Positions 46,162-57,165 of a DNA stretch of 64,000 nt are shown here, piece by piece. Origin of the DNA: Tetrapyrgos nigripes (lineage: Eukaryota; Basidiomycota; Agaricomycetes; Agaricales; Campanellaceae); contig JAACJM010000287.1 of NCBI GenBank assembly GCA_013368315.1, positions 1 through 64,000 on the forward strand, written 5' to 3'. The notes under the pieces are model-generated. The model had not been told where the DNA came from. It saw only the letters and a program-made list of their open reading frames with translations, and made no database searches. A program made the position numbers and the translations under genes. The number at the start of each line of letters is the position of its first letter. Positions within the stretch are counted from its first letter, which is position 1.

Positions 46162-46767
46162 TGAAATAAGTGTGGTAGTGGTACTAGAGGATCGACTGGG
46201 ATTGTGTATATCCACAATCAAAGACACTGACCGACATTCTGATACGGGTGGCTTAATAGTAGCTGTAAATCTGAGGGCATTAGCCGAGGTAATTGTATCA
46301 TAACCAAGGACCCCCAAACTAATTGTATCATAGCTGAGGACCCCCAAAAAATGTCTGTCTCCATAGCCGAGCTAGTGTACCAACTGATCCAAGAATAAAG
46401 CCGAGAATAAATATAAGCAAGTGTGACTATTTTACTCTTATATACTCCTGCCGTGCTTTGCCGCACCTCCCAATTGTCCGATCTGACCAATAGCCTCTGG
46501 GTTCCACCCCATATCTAGTTATATTACCCACTACTCCAGAGTGGCAATGACCCACCCATTTTGGAATACAGGCTCTGGGGGGTACTCACCCATTATGAGT
46601 TCTTGGGCCTTCATAGGGTGGAGTGGGTACTGGCCATTGCATGCAATCAGCCGTGATCATCATGTAAATTGGTAGAACACTGCTTTTAGACTCCATAAAT
46701 GTGGGAATAACATTTACTTTATTATGTAATCAAAGCCTGATGAGATATCCTCAATTTACACTCAAAA
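46162..46767. other. No gene recognised downstream of the KDZ transposase
   Basis: Contains a short direct repeat (about 46290-46350) of 'attgtatcataaccgaggacccccaaa'-like units, about 35 nt apart. No transposon end was identified here. Confidence 0.4.
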
Positions 46768-48379
46768 AAGTCAAAAACTTGGGATGGCCATGAACACTGC
46801 ATGTTATAGCATTCAATATAATTATGGATATGTGTACTAGGGTATTTTGGGTCTCTTAATCCGAATATCTACTTGGATAAGCTCTATATTTTGTGGTTCT
46901 GGTGATATTGAATACTTACCCCTAAACATAGGTGCTTGTGGCAGCTACAAACATGACCTCTATAAATTTGTTTGAGTGGGTGGACAAATGTTAATTAATG
47001 CTCCCAATCAGAATATAAAGTTGGATGGTCTATATCTTGAACATACAAGACTCTATTTCCAATTTACTCTCAAAGAATTCCCAAAAAAGCGAAAAAGTGA
47101 GATGACCATGGGCAGGGAATGGTATGGCATCCAATATGACTATGGATATGTCTATTAGGGTATTATGAGCCCCTGAATTCAAATATCTACTTGGATAGGC
47201 TCTATAAGCTGTGGTTACTCTGCTGTTGAAGACTTACCCCCAAACATGGGTATCTGTGGCACCTGCAAATATGTAACTTATAAAATTGTAGAGGTAGGTG
47301 GATAACTGTTGATCAATGCCCCACACATGAATATGAAGTCATATGTTCCATAGCCCCAAGATTCAAGACTCTATTTCCAATGTATTACTCAAAAAGCGAA
47401 AATAGTACCTTTTGGAACCATCTACATGGGCATATCTCATTCCAGAGGTTATCACAGGCACTCAAACTATGTATTTGATCTTTTAGTATCATTTGAAAGA
47501 TAATAGTCATCCAAACTATCTAGCAGGTGTTCTAGACACATGCACTCGCTTAAAGTCAAATTGAGTTACACATAATGATACTTATAGCACTTAAGGTTAT
47601 ATCTGAGCATGTCTTTCAATGAGCATCCCTAAACTCTCAGTAATCTGAGGATTATGGCCAATAATGGTGGAAAGGCAGTCAGAATGCCAGTCCCATAGCC
47701 AAAGGGTAGGTATATGTGCCAATAAGGGTGGAAAGTAGGGCTATCTTTGCTGTCTGGGGAATAAATTGAGAATAGAGTCTTGGAGCTTGGGGATATGGAA
47801 TATATGACTTTATATTAATGTTTGGGGCATCGATCAACACTTTTAAACCCACTCAACCTATTTTATAAGGTACATATTTGCAGGTGCCACAGGTACATAT
47901 GCTGAGGGGTAACTGTTCAACAGCAAGGTATCCACAGAATATTAAGCCTATCCAAGTGGATATTTGGATTCAGGGGCTCAGAATACCCTAATAGACATAT
48001 CCATAGTCATATTGGATGCCATACCATTCTCTGCCCATGGTCATCTCATTTTTTCGCTTTTTTGGGAATTCTTTGAGAATAAATTTGAAATAGAGTCTTG
48101 TATGTTGAAGATATGGACAATTTGACTTTATATTCTGGTTGGGAGCATTAATTAACATTTGTCCACCCACTCAAACAAATTTATATAGAGGTCATATTTG
48201 TAGGTGTCACAGGCACCTATGTTTAGGGGTAAGTATTCAATATCACCAGAACCACAAAATATAGAGCTTATCCAAATAGATATTCGGATAAGAGACCCAA
48301 AATACCCTAGTACACATATCCATAATTATATTGAATGCTATAACATGCAGTGTTCATAGCCATCCCGAGTTTTTGACTT
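46768..48379. repeat. 1.6-kb imperfect palindrome with internally repeated arms
   Basis: Left arm (about 46768-47400) and right arm (about 47745-48379) are inverted copies of each other around a ~340-nt centre. Each arm includes a diverged tandem duplication (shared 'atctacttggat', 'gggtggacaa', 'ccaaaca'). Matching 60-codon frames on opposite strands (46976-47158 plus, 47988-48170 minus) are a consequence of the symmetry. No target duplication was found. Confidence 0.8.
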
Positions 48380-48383
48380 CTTC

Positions 48384-48519
48384 AAATGACTCTTTCCTGG
48401 TTTGTGAACCAGCTGAAAGTCATAATCAGCCAACTCCAACAACAAACGAGCCTGTCTCCTGTTGAGGGTTTTTGCTGTCATTAAGTATTGGAGATTATGA
48501 TCTTTTCTGACTCATATGG
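48384..48519 (-). pseudogene. Short Ty3/gypsy RNase H fragment
   Basis: The minus strand reads HNLQYLMTAKTLNRRQARLL followed by LELADYDFQLVHKPGKS, the C-terminal end of a gypsy RNase H. It stops directly at the right end of the palindrome and has no flanking pol, so it is an isolated relic. Confidence 0.7.
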
Positions 48520-49041
48520 ACTCATTGCTCTATTTTGAAAAAAAAGCAGAAGCCAATGTCATTCCATGAGCTACACCTGCTCAGTAACTCCATTATCCTA
48601 CAAGTTGTAACTGCCCCTCAGGTGCATGCTATTGCTGCTTTTCTTTCTTCAGTGACTGACTATGATTTCTAGGCTTATGAATCCAAAGGTGAAATTTGCT
48701 GGGACTTCCAACTTGTAAACATCTGTGTACAGGGAAAGGTTGGTGATTCATTGATGTCAGAGGATGTGGTTGTACTCATATAACTTCAGAAGGAGCAAGC
48801 TGTCGCTTTCAGCCTGACGAAGTGCGTTCAGCATGAAGAGTTCATTGACCTGGATGATGAAGATGGACACTGATGCTCATGCTAGATTAGAGTAACAGTG
48901 TACATGGTATTCTACGAGACTTGATTTCTACTCCCTTTACCATCCAAAGGTTTGGCACTCGCCGCCCTGCGGTCATCCACCTCAGTCATATAATCATACA
49001 AAAAAAAACTTTCAGGTGGCCAGACTGAGGAAGGCTTACTG
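48520..49041. other. No gene recognised
   Basis: 3' flank of the glycine-module gene on the minus strand; only short broken frames. Confidence 0.4.
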
Positions 49042-50548
49042 CTACAAATTCCCAGATCCAATACTACCACCTTTTCCACCTCTTCCAGACTTTCCCAAGC
49101 TGTTACCTCCATGACCAGAAGCTTCAAAGTGAATAAGCATACAGGAATGCAGCAAGAAAAGATAACACAAACTTAATTTTCCACCAAAATATTGCCTTGT
49201 ATTCTGATTCTGGGCTCCAATACCTCCACCAGCGCCACCCGTACCCAATCCCATGGCTATGCCTCCTGATCCTGCTTCTGAATTATGATAAGTTACAAGT
49301 AAAATCTCATGAGAATGAATTTACTCATTACTCCATAGAAATCTTGTGTGGTCCCAGTATTCTCGACTCCGACATGACCTCCTGCTCCCCCTGAGCCATG
49401 GTCAGCATCTCCACCCATTCCAGCAGCTGCATGGAGAATGACCGTTGAAATTTTGAGGTGGGAATAATTAAATTACTCACTTATCATTCCATGGTATCGC
49501 TGTACTGAGTGGCTATTATCTGCGGCGACAGCACCCCCATGCCCGCCTTCTCCAGTGTTAATCCCTTTCCCACCACTACCAGCCACTGTCATTAGTGTAA
49601 TGTATGTTCTTAATAATAAAATAAAATCGACACACAAATATGACTGTTACCATAAAATCCAACCTTTGAAATTGAGTTGTTGATAGCAATTCCACCACCA
49701 TCACCCCCAATTCCATCACGTTCCTCATCTCCACCTGCGCCTGCCTCTGAAAACCAAAGATAAGGAAGTGAATCCGGGTAATTATGCCACGGCAGATAAC
49801 ATACCAAGCTCAACTTTATCTCCAATGTAAAGATGGTCTGCTCTAGAAAGTGACTTCTCCTCTGAGTCTTCGCTCAAAGCTGCTAACTGATTTGATGATT
49901 CTGTCCGTTCAGAAGTGATTGACAGGTCTGAGGCATGTTGCAACTGAACGATACGATGTATCTGGTCAATTTGAACTGCCATAGGTCCAAGTAGTGCTGT
50001 CTGATACTAAAAGAGTCAGAAGTTTGTCTTTCATAGGCTGAATAAGCCAGAGAGGGATACGGACATGTAGCCTAGTTTCCGCTTTGGAAATCACTTCAAC
50101 ACAGTTCTTTGCTTCTCCTTGAAGTTCTCGTCGCTTCCAAAACCTTTGCATATGCCCAAGTGATTGATATTTCTCCAAAGATAAACACGTAGCATGTATA
50201 GAATCAACGACACCATCAAAGGCTTTTCTGACATGAACCGGAAGTGGTTGTTCCTCATTGCAAGACTGCTGGGCTAAAAACTCATCAACCGCGGTAGATA
50301 TGGCCTTGATGCAATGCATAGCTGTCTTCCATTCTTCTCTGCACTGGTCAAATTCCTGAAACACAAGATATTTAGAGCCAGTGGCGTCAAGAAATTTGTT
50401 ACAACAATACCTGGTGTATGCTAATCAGCGTTGACAAAATGCCGGCAACCGCTTGAATATATGGTAAACTGGCCGCAATATCTCCAACGTCCTTCAAAGT
50501 GTTCAAAAGTGTAACGAAATTTGAGGTTTTGGAACCATGAGAAGGCAT
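49042..50548 (-). CDS. HeLo/MLKL-like helical-bundle protein with five exon-encoded glycine-rich modules (376 residues)
   Basis: Eight exons on the minus strand: 50548-50411, 50355-50008, 49961-49805, 49746-49651, 49585-49481, 49426-49325, 49277-49173 and 49121-49042. All introns are GT-AG and the sum is 1131 nt with a single terminal stop. Residues 1-162 are alpha-helical (NTLKDVGDIAASLPYIQAVA, then EFDQCREEWKTAMHCIKAIS and KYQSLGHMQRFWKRREL), closely resembling the four-helix N-terminal domain (HeLo-like/MLKL type) seen in fungal NLR-like proteins, where related domains act in membranes during cell death. A polar linker follows. Then five modules have the consensus AGxGGxxxxxGxGGxGGxIGxxNxxxTQxFxG; the last is cut short as GSGNL. 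Every module exon is 96-105 nt with phase-1 ends (the last carries the stop). No nucleotide-binding or kinase domain is present. The role of the Gly modules is unknown; low-complexity assembly or amyloid-like behaviour is speculation. The 46-nt second intron is the weakest junction. Confidence 0.65.
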
Positions 50549-50640
50549 ATGGGCGCGTATAACTTGAAAGACGGTGAATGTTGCGGAAGACGAGCGGGCG
50601 GGTGGGACTTCTCAGTTCTAAAAGACCAAGTGACTCGTTG

Positions 50641-51015
50641 AAACAGAAGCTACCGGTTCCGATCACACCGTGAGAGGCTTCTCCCATGATGCAGGCGCAG
50701 CATTTCACCGTGTTCCTAGCCAATAGAATTCCAGAGGTCAAAGAAGCTTTGGTCCTCGGATGGCACATTAAGCCTGCACGTGTGTGGCACGGTTTCATTC
50801 GCATTTACGTGTACAACCTGAATGACGTTGGATGTCGCCGAAGAGCTACTGCCATCATTCTAAACTCGTCGGAGCAGAAGGTACAGGTTCCGATTTCCCG
50901 TGACGGCAGATGCACCATTTCTCCGTGTTCCCAACCAACAAAATGCCCAGAGGTCAAACAACCTCTGGTCCTTGTATGGCAGATTAAGCCTGTGTTGCAG
51001 TTTCATTTGCGAGAT
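50641..51015. repeat. Diverged tandem duplication upstream of the glycine-module gene
   Basis: Two units about 215 nt apart share ccgtgttcc(c/t)a(a/g)ccaa, ccagaggtcaaa and ggca(c/g)attaagcctg (about 50708-50780 and 50923-50995). They lie just upstream of the minus-strand start at 50548 and could be duplicated promoter sequence or old repeats. Confidence 0.6.
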
Positions 51016-51126
51016 CACAAGGTATCTATCGAGTACAACTTTGACTGTACCAGAATACGAGAAAATGTGGGCCACCGCTGACGCGTGGCATGAATACGAG
51101 GCCTTTTCAAGCGACGACTGTCAATT

Positions 51127-51254
51127 CACGCCGAAAAGACAAAAATATCCGCTCGACAGATCACATCACTACTACTGATATAAGATATATCTGTAAAAAA
51201 AGTGTGTTTCTGTACGCCTTTCTGCCGAGCGGATATTTTTGTATTTTCGGGGTG
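51127..51254. mobile_element. Hairpin MITE, copy 2 (128 bp)
   Basis: Same inverted ends as 21892-22003 (CGAAAAGACAAAAATATCCG left; complement of CGAAAATACAAAAATATCCG right) and the shared core CTGATATAAGAT plus GTTTCTGTACGCCTTTCTG. It carries about 15 extra nt (ATATCTGTAAAAAAAGTGT) in the middle. Confidence 0.75.
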
Positions 51255-53081
51255 ATTGTGATGCCGCGCAGCTTTGAGCTTGAATCCGGCCGCACAGCGG
51301 ATTAAAGCATCCGAACACGAGCATAGCCACACCTGCAAAGCCGCTGTTGTAAGAACGAGTCCAAAAGGGCCCTCGTAATGATCCATAAGGATGTATAACT
51401 CATAGCAAATTACATTGGAATGCCAGAGATGGGCTGGGAGCCAGAACTGGATGTTCTATCTTTATACTCGAAAAGAACGCATTTGACAACTCAACATGAC
51501 AGCTGTGAGTACTCATGACGAGGGACTGGTAGATTGGTACAACTCGATTGCCGAGATCATGTACCTGACTGTAAGCGCCTGGGCGTTCGCAGGCGCCTCC
51601 GGCGCCCTTCAGTCTGGCCTGCAGCCAGAGCCTGTCACACCTTGTCACGAGATTATTCCACGGCATTTCCCGCAGCTCCTCGTCTGACACGTCGCACGGC
51701 GTCGTCTGACTTTGTACGCTGCAACGATTCTGCACCAGTAAAACGGCAAACCGGCTTTTTGCAACTTTTATGCAACTTTTTCTGATCCGCGTCGCGCTTT
51801 CAAAACACAGGCCCGATCGCTTTTGAAAGTTGCCTCTTGCTTTCGAAAGTCATTGGAAAAGCTGCTGAAAAGGCGCAGGGAAAGCTGCTAAATATGATTA
51901 GTAGAACCACATCCTCGTACCTCAGATTCCTAATACTGGTGCATTAAAAGAGATATCATTATAATAACTATGAAATATGTATATGATCTGAAAAGCATTG
52001 CTTTGGTACTATAGACAGGCCCTTCCCATAACCACTGCTGCGCACAATACAGTCATCGCAGTGTACTGTCAACCAATGAAAGCAGATCCCATCATCCTAA
52101 ATGTACACAGCAGGTTAGGTTCTGGTATCGGGTTGTGAATGACAAGCTGACTTACCAAACGAGTATGCTCCCTTCAAAAGATTTATCCTAGGCCTGAAGG
52201 AGAAGATTTCTGTGTTAGCAGTAAAAAAATTTATTTAAAGGAAACGTACCATGAACTGTCCTTCCAGCAGATTACACGACCTCAGTATGCAGCACAGCAG
52301 AATAGCAGGGACAAGTCAGACATGTTGAAGGGTAAGTAAAGGGTAAAGTACACACCTATCCCTTGTTATCTCCCCACTGGCACATCACATATATTTGGGT
52401 GAGCTGAGAACTGAGCTAAGGAAAACAACAGAGCATTTAGCGCGGTCAGAAAGACTTTTAAAAACGACACATGTACCGCCAGAAAAGCACAGAAGGTAGG
52501 CGACGAGATGAGCGCAGTGAATGGACGAAGCGAAGGTTGGGATGGACGCGCAAGCGCAAGGTCAACACAACATGTGACCGCAACTATACAGTTGACCGGC
52601 ATTTACCGAAGTTGCGGCTGGATCAAATATTTTTTAAAGTCCTCAGTCTCATACTGGTAGAGTCCCTCTAAGCGTCCTTCCTCCTCCTTTCTCTTCCCCT
52701 CAGGTTGTCTGGCATTATAGTGCTGTCTGGGGAAACTCTCTCGAATTCAGTATACACACACTTCGCTCAATCCAATTACATGTATTAACACAGGTCTCTG
52801 AGCGCGTATTGTAGAATTATAATACTTGAGACTCATTTATGTAGAAAGTGAGGTCCTCCAGAAAAGCTCGGTAAAAGCTGGCAAAAGTTGCTGAAAAGTG
52901 GACGCCATTCGGAAAAAAGTAAAAGACAGAAAAAGGCTTCCGGAAAAAAGTAAAAGTCGGAAAAAACTTCCATCAAAAAAGCCGATCAAAAGGCTTTATG
53001 AGAAAAAGTTACTGAAAGCTCCGAAAAGTGGGGAAAAGTCGATTTGCCGTTTTACTGATGTGACACGTTGCACGGCACTCA
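51255..53081. other. No gene recognised
   Basis: Includes stretches rich in GAAAAAGT/ACTTTTTC repeats (about 51740-51890 and 52855-53040) and a string GACACGTCGCACGGCGTCG (51688) related to sequence at 53820. Probably old non-autonomous element debris. Confidence 0.4.
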
Positions 53082-53763
53082 CAGCGGGGCGCGGAGCATA
53101 TTTGCCAGCCATTTTTGTGCACTCTTAAATGACGGATAGTTCACACAATTTTGGGTGAGATAAAATTGATTGTATTAGCTGCCAAAAAAGGGATCGCAAA
53201 AGCTCAAATTATGCGCTCAAGTTTTTCCATGCTAAACTTTTTATTCATTCATGACCAAAAAAGGGAAGCAAATAGTATTCAAATTTTGATTTGAGAGAAA
53301 ATGCGAAAAAGGTATGATCACTATTTGTGGCCGGATTCCGGCGAGTAAAAGGAAAAGCGCTGCGGATGGGAAAAATCTAAACTTAAATGACGGATTTTTG
53401 CTCGGCACCGGACCTACTCCATATGGAGTATGCCCGGCTGTTGAGAAAAATCGGTAATTTAAGTTCGTGTTTTTCAATGCCCCAGTGAATTCATTTTACT
53501 CGCCGGAATCCGGCACACAAATAGTGATCATGCCTTTTGCGCATTTTCTTACAAATCAAAACTCAAATACTATTTACTTCCTCTTTGATCATGAATGAAT
53601 AAAAAGTTTAGCACGGAAAAGCTTAAGCGCATAATTTGAGCTTTTGCGACCCGGTTTTTTTAGCAGTAAATACAATGGATTTTATCTCACCCAAAATCAT
53701 GTGAACTATCCGTCATTTAAGAATGCACAAAAATGGCTGGCAAATATGCTCCGCGCCCCGCTG
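53082..53763. mobile_element. Foldback/MITE-like element with ~270-bp inverted arms
   Basis: The left arm starts CAGCGGGGCGCGGAGCATAT (53082) and the right arm ends with its exact complement (53763). Complementarity continues, with small differences, for about 270 nt each side around a ~130-nt centre. CAG...CTG ends recall hAT elements, but no 8-bp target duplication is visible. No coding capacity. Confidence 0.8.
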
Positions 53764-55802
53764 TTGTCTGACGCGTCGACTCACGTGATCGCAGCATTTC
53801 CAGCAATTCCTATTCTGACGCGTCGCACAGCGTCGTTTGACTTTGGCTGTTTCAACACGCCAGCAGCCCGCAACAATTCTGACGTGTGGCACGGCACTGC
53901 GTAGATATATGTCACTAGACAGGTATCTGGCCGCGACTACACACATTGTCAATCCCTCACCCCCTGATTATTTTTTTACTGTTTTTTTTTTGTAATAGAC
54001 ATGCCATTTTCCACAATGAAAGACAAGTTCTATATATTCTGAGACTTACATGTAAGCCTGAAGAGAATTAAAAGTAAGTTATCATGCGTAGGAGTGTCAG
54101 AACTTCATGGACTGTTTGCTACTTTTAGTGACTGCTCCTGACTCCTACCAAAGTTATATACTACATAATCCCTACTTACTCCTTATTAGTTCTGTTGCCA
54201 TTTTGTAACCCAATTTAGAGATAAGTACATTGATATATCCTATCTCCTTGTTTCTAGCCTTCAACAACATTCTTACTAGTGTTCAAGTTGATTTTGTACT
54301 CTCTTCAGGGGCCAGCAATTCAACCTACCAATCAAACTATCCCTCAAGCCATCCTCAATCTACCATCTTAAGCCACCAACTCAAACTAGCTGGTTCTGCC
54401 CAAAAAGCCACACATTGCTGAGACATCCTTAGCATACTCATGGTTGTGAATCTAGTAATAGCTGGAAGGATGTAAGAATAAATTTATCTTTTTTTTGTGT
54501 CTTCAGTCTTCTTCAGTTCATTTCTTTAATTAATCTCTTGGATATGCTATGGAATACTTAACCCAGCACAATAGCCTGCCAAATTTTCATGTCTAGTTTC
54601 TCTGCTAATTTTCATGATTGGTTCGTTGATGATAAGTAAAAGAAAGCTAATTTGTTCAACTCTTTTACTGGTCCAGCAGCAGACTACCACATTATCATTA
54701 ATCAAGGGGAGAATGCATAATGAACTCACTAATGTGCTCCAACCAGTGTCAACTGGGTCCATATCCCTCTGATGATATGCAATGGGTCTGTAAGTCCCTC
54801 CTCTGTTACTATGAACCATAAAGGAACTCCTTCATTTTATCACTTTCTTAACCTGCTTGTTACAACTGCATGTAACATTCTTAAATAATTAAATTCTGAG
54901 ATATTAATTGCAAATTGATGTCTTAGTACTTCATCTGTAAAGTATTGAGCTGGAGTGAGTCATGGGAAGAAAAAGATATGCAGAAATAAAAATCAGAAAG
55001 TAATAAAGGCTTCCAAGTTCCATAATACAGAGAGATACTGGTTAGTAGGACACTCTATTGCTCCAATAGTAGCAGTCAGAGTGGAGGATCAAGAGATGAT
55101 CAAAGAGGCAGTCCGAGATTGGATCAATGGAGCCTGATCACCTCTTGATCCTGGAACAGCTCTGACAAACCTCATTTGAAAGGTTTCTACACACATATGT
55201 ACCTGGGCAGGACAAAGTAGCAAAAGTATGTGTCTCAGTACTGGGAAGCAGATCAATCCCGGACTCAGCAATGATCAAGGCAAAGCTTACCAGACACAGA
55301 CCCCCCAGTAACTGCTCAAGCTGTGCAACCACGTTACGCGTGGCCGCTCAGTTCATTTTTCAACTTCAACCATCGCCCACCATCTCCCATTATCAACGCT
55401 CTTCAGCTGTCTCCCTGTTTGTTGCCTCCGGACCATTCCTTCTCACTTATGGCCTCTCCGCTGTCCAATACTCACCTACGGTCAACCTGGGGCAGATGGT
55501 TTCCACGTTGTTGATATGTAGTTGCTGTCGCCGATTCAGAGATGGTTGGGGCTTGCTGGTGCGTATGATGTTTCTGACAATACTTTCATTTGTCTGACTG
55601 ACAGAATAATAGAGTTCTACCTTCTGTCTACGAACTACATCTCCGTATGTCTAGTCTGCTCCTGCTGTTATTTATCCCCAATTGACTCTGCCTTCACTCT
55701 TAAATAAATAATTTACATTCGAAATTAGCATTCCGCCATGGTGTTCATTTCTGTATGTGGCGCTCTTTTTAAAATTTGTCTCCCATACTACACTGATGCC
55801 AG
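53764..55802. other. No gene recognised
   Basis: Contains short plus frames (54955-55137, 55271-55597) of unclear status. The segment 53815-53900 carries repeats of a GACGYGTSGCACGGC-type string. An upstream part of the glycine-module relic at 55803 could be hidden in 55330-55740 but I could not find its helical domain. Confidence 0.35.
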
Positions 55803-55999
55803 CTGCTGGTGATGGTGGAGAAGGAAAGCATACAGAAGACGGGCGTGGAGGTGCTATTGGAGCAGACAATATTCACTCAACCCAACATTTTTGGGGGACA
55901 CTCAGTGAGTTCCCTATACAAGAACTATTAGATGCATTCAAATGGATTTACATAGATGCTGGAAAAGGAGGAAGTGGTTGGTCTTTTGGTAATCTCTGA
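55803..55999 (+). pseudogene. Relic copy of glycine-rich module exons (copy 2)
   Basis: Exon-like 55803-55904 (102 nt, phase 1/1) encodes AGDGGEGKHTEDGRGGAIG followed by ADNIHSTQHFWGTL. After a 51-nt GT-AG intron, 55956-55999 encodes AGKGGSGWSFGNL and a stop. Module pattern, exon size, phases and the terminal GNL match the minus-strand gene at 49.0-50.5 kb. No helical N-terminal domain is seen upstream, so it is a truncated paralogue or a distal part of an unrecognised gene. Confidence 0.6.
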
Positions 56000-56702
56000 G
56001 CGTGAGCCGTGGTAGTGCCTTATTATGTAATTAACGTCGGCATGGCAAAGGCACAAGGATTTCCACACCAAATTGCTTCATTGTTTCTTTAATGTACTTA
56101 TATACTACAGAAGATTGTACATACAAAATTTCAGGGCAATAGAACGAGTGGAAATTGTAGTTATTGAGCGGGTAAGTTTGCAGCTTGACGTGGAAGTGGC
56201 TGTGTTCACGCGGAAATGGACTTCAGGTCTTTCTGCAAGTTCTGCTTCGTTTTCGGTCAGGATTTTGGGCATGCAGAAGTATGGATGTTACAGCTGATGG
56301 AATATGAATTAAGATCTGTAATTTCTGGCCTGAGATATGGCAAGAAGGCAGGGAAACCACTCGTGAGAATATTTCTTACTTGCATTACGAGGCCCTTTAG
56401 GCCGAGTTAACTTATGTCGACCCCTCAATTGAGTAGCAAAGGTTCTCACGGGTTCTAACTTTTACACGCCACCACAGCGCTCCGAACTGACGCTCAATAC
56501 GTCATAGCTCATTTCTGCCTTGCCGCCCACCAACCACGACGAGCTTCAGGCTTATTTACCTTCCCTCAGCAGCCGTCGCAAGTCCAACTGCCGCTCTCTG
56601 AACCACTATGGGCTCCTCCACCCAACGTTCAAGGTGTCATTACAGAAGATATTAAGCTCTATCTAATTTTTTTAGTCAATTTTACAGTATTACTTACTTA
56701 TA
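56000..56702. other. No gene recognised between module relics
   Basis: Short plus frames (56073-56297, 56216-56410) only; possibly decayed remains of a duplicated copy of the same locus. Confidence 0.35.
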
Positions 56703-57165
56703 CAATGGGCCTCGTAATTTGCCATGCGAAGCAGTGGCACCTTTCCCCAGTAATAACTGGCTGGCGCGGATCAGCCCTATTAAGTGATGGTGGCGTCAGG
56801 GGAGCGGGCGGAAACATTGGGGCAGCGAACGTGGAAACTACTCAAGATTTTAGGGGTTCTCTAAGTAGGTCAATTCTCGGTTTGTCACAATTCTAGTTCC
56901 TCGTAATGCACTGAAGAAGCAGGATCCGGTGGTGCTTCTAAGAACTCGGGACCGGTGGCGCCGGTGGTAGCATTGGAACACAAAATCAGAATATGACACG
57001 GTCCCTCAGGGGCCAAATGAGTTCGTCTTATCCACTCTCCGGATTTTTCATGTTACTCATTTCAACTTCAAACTATAGAAGCTGGGAATGGGGGCAACAG
57101 CTCCGGGAAGTTTGGGCGAGGCGGCAATGGCGGTAGCATTGGGACTGGAAATTCTTGTGAGGCCG
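56703..57165 (+). pseudogene. Relic copy of glycine-rich module exons (copy 3), frameshifted
   Basis: Three module exons in order: about 56769-56864 (SDGGVRGAGGNIGAANVETT then QDFRGSL), 56927-57020 (AGSGGASKNSG, then after a one-base frame change GGAGGSIGTQNQN) and 57079 to about 57160 (AGNGGNSSGKFGRGGNGGSIG then TGNS). The last corresponds to terminal module 5 of the 49-kb gene (SGHGGNSLGKSGRGGKGGSIG), and the middle one to module 4. The frameshift near 56950 and lack of an N-terminal domain mark it as a pseudogene. It is preceded by the 43-bp string shared with 21849-21891. Confidence 0.65.

Noticed and set aside
46976..48170. Pair of matching 60-codon frames on opposite strands
   Set aside because: Explained by the palindrome; no domain features, and flanking repeats continue beyond them without coding bias.
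48912..49394. Other frames over the glycine-module exons on either strand
   Set aside because: They run through introns and lose the module pattern; the spliced phase-1 model explains the region better.
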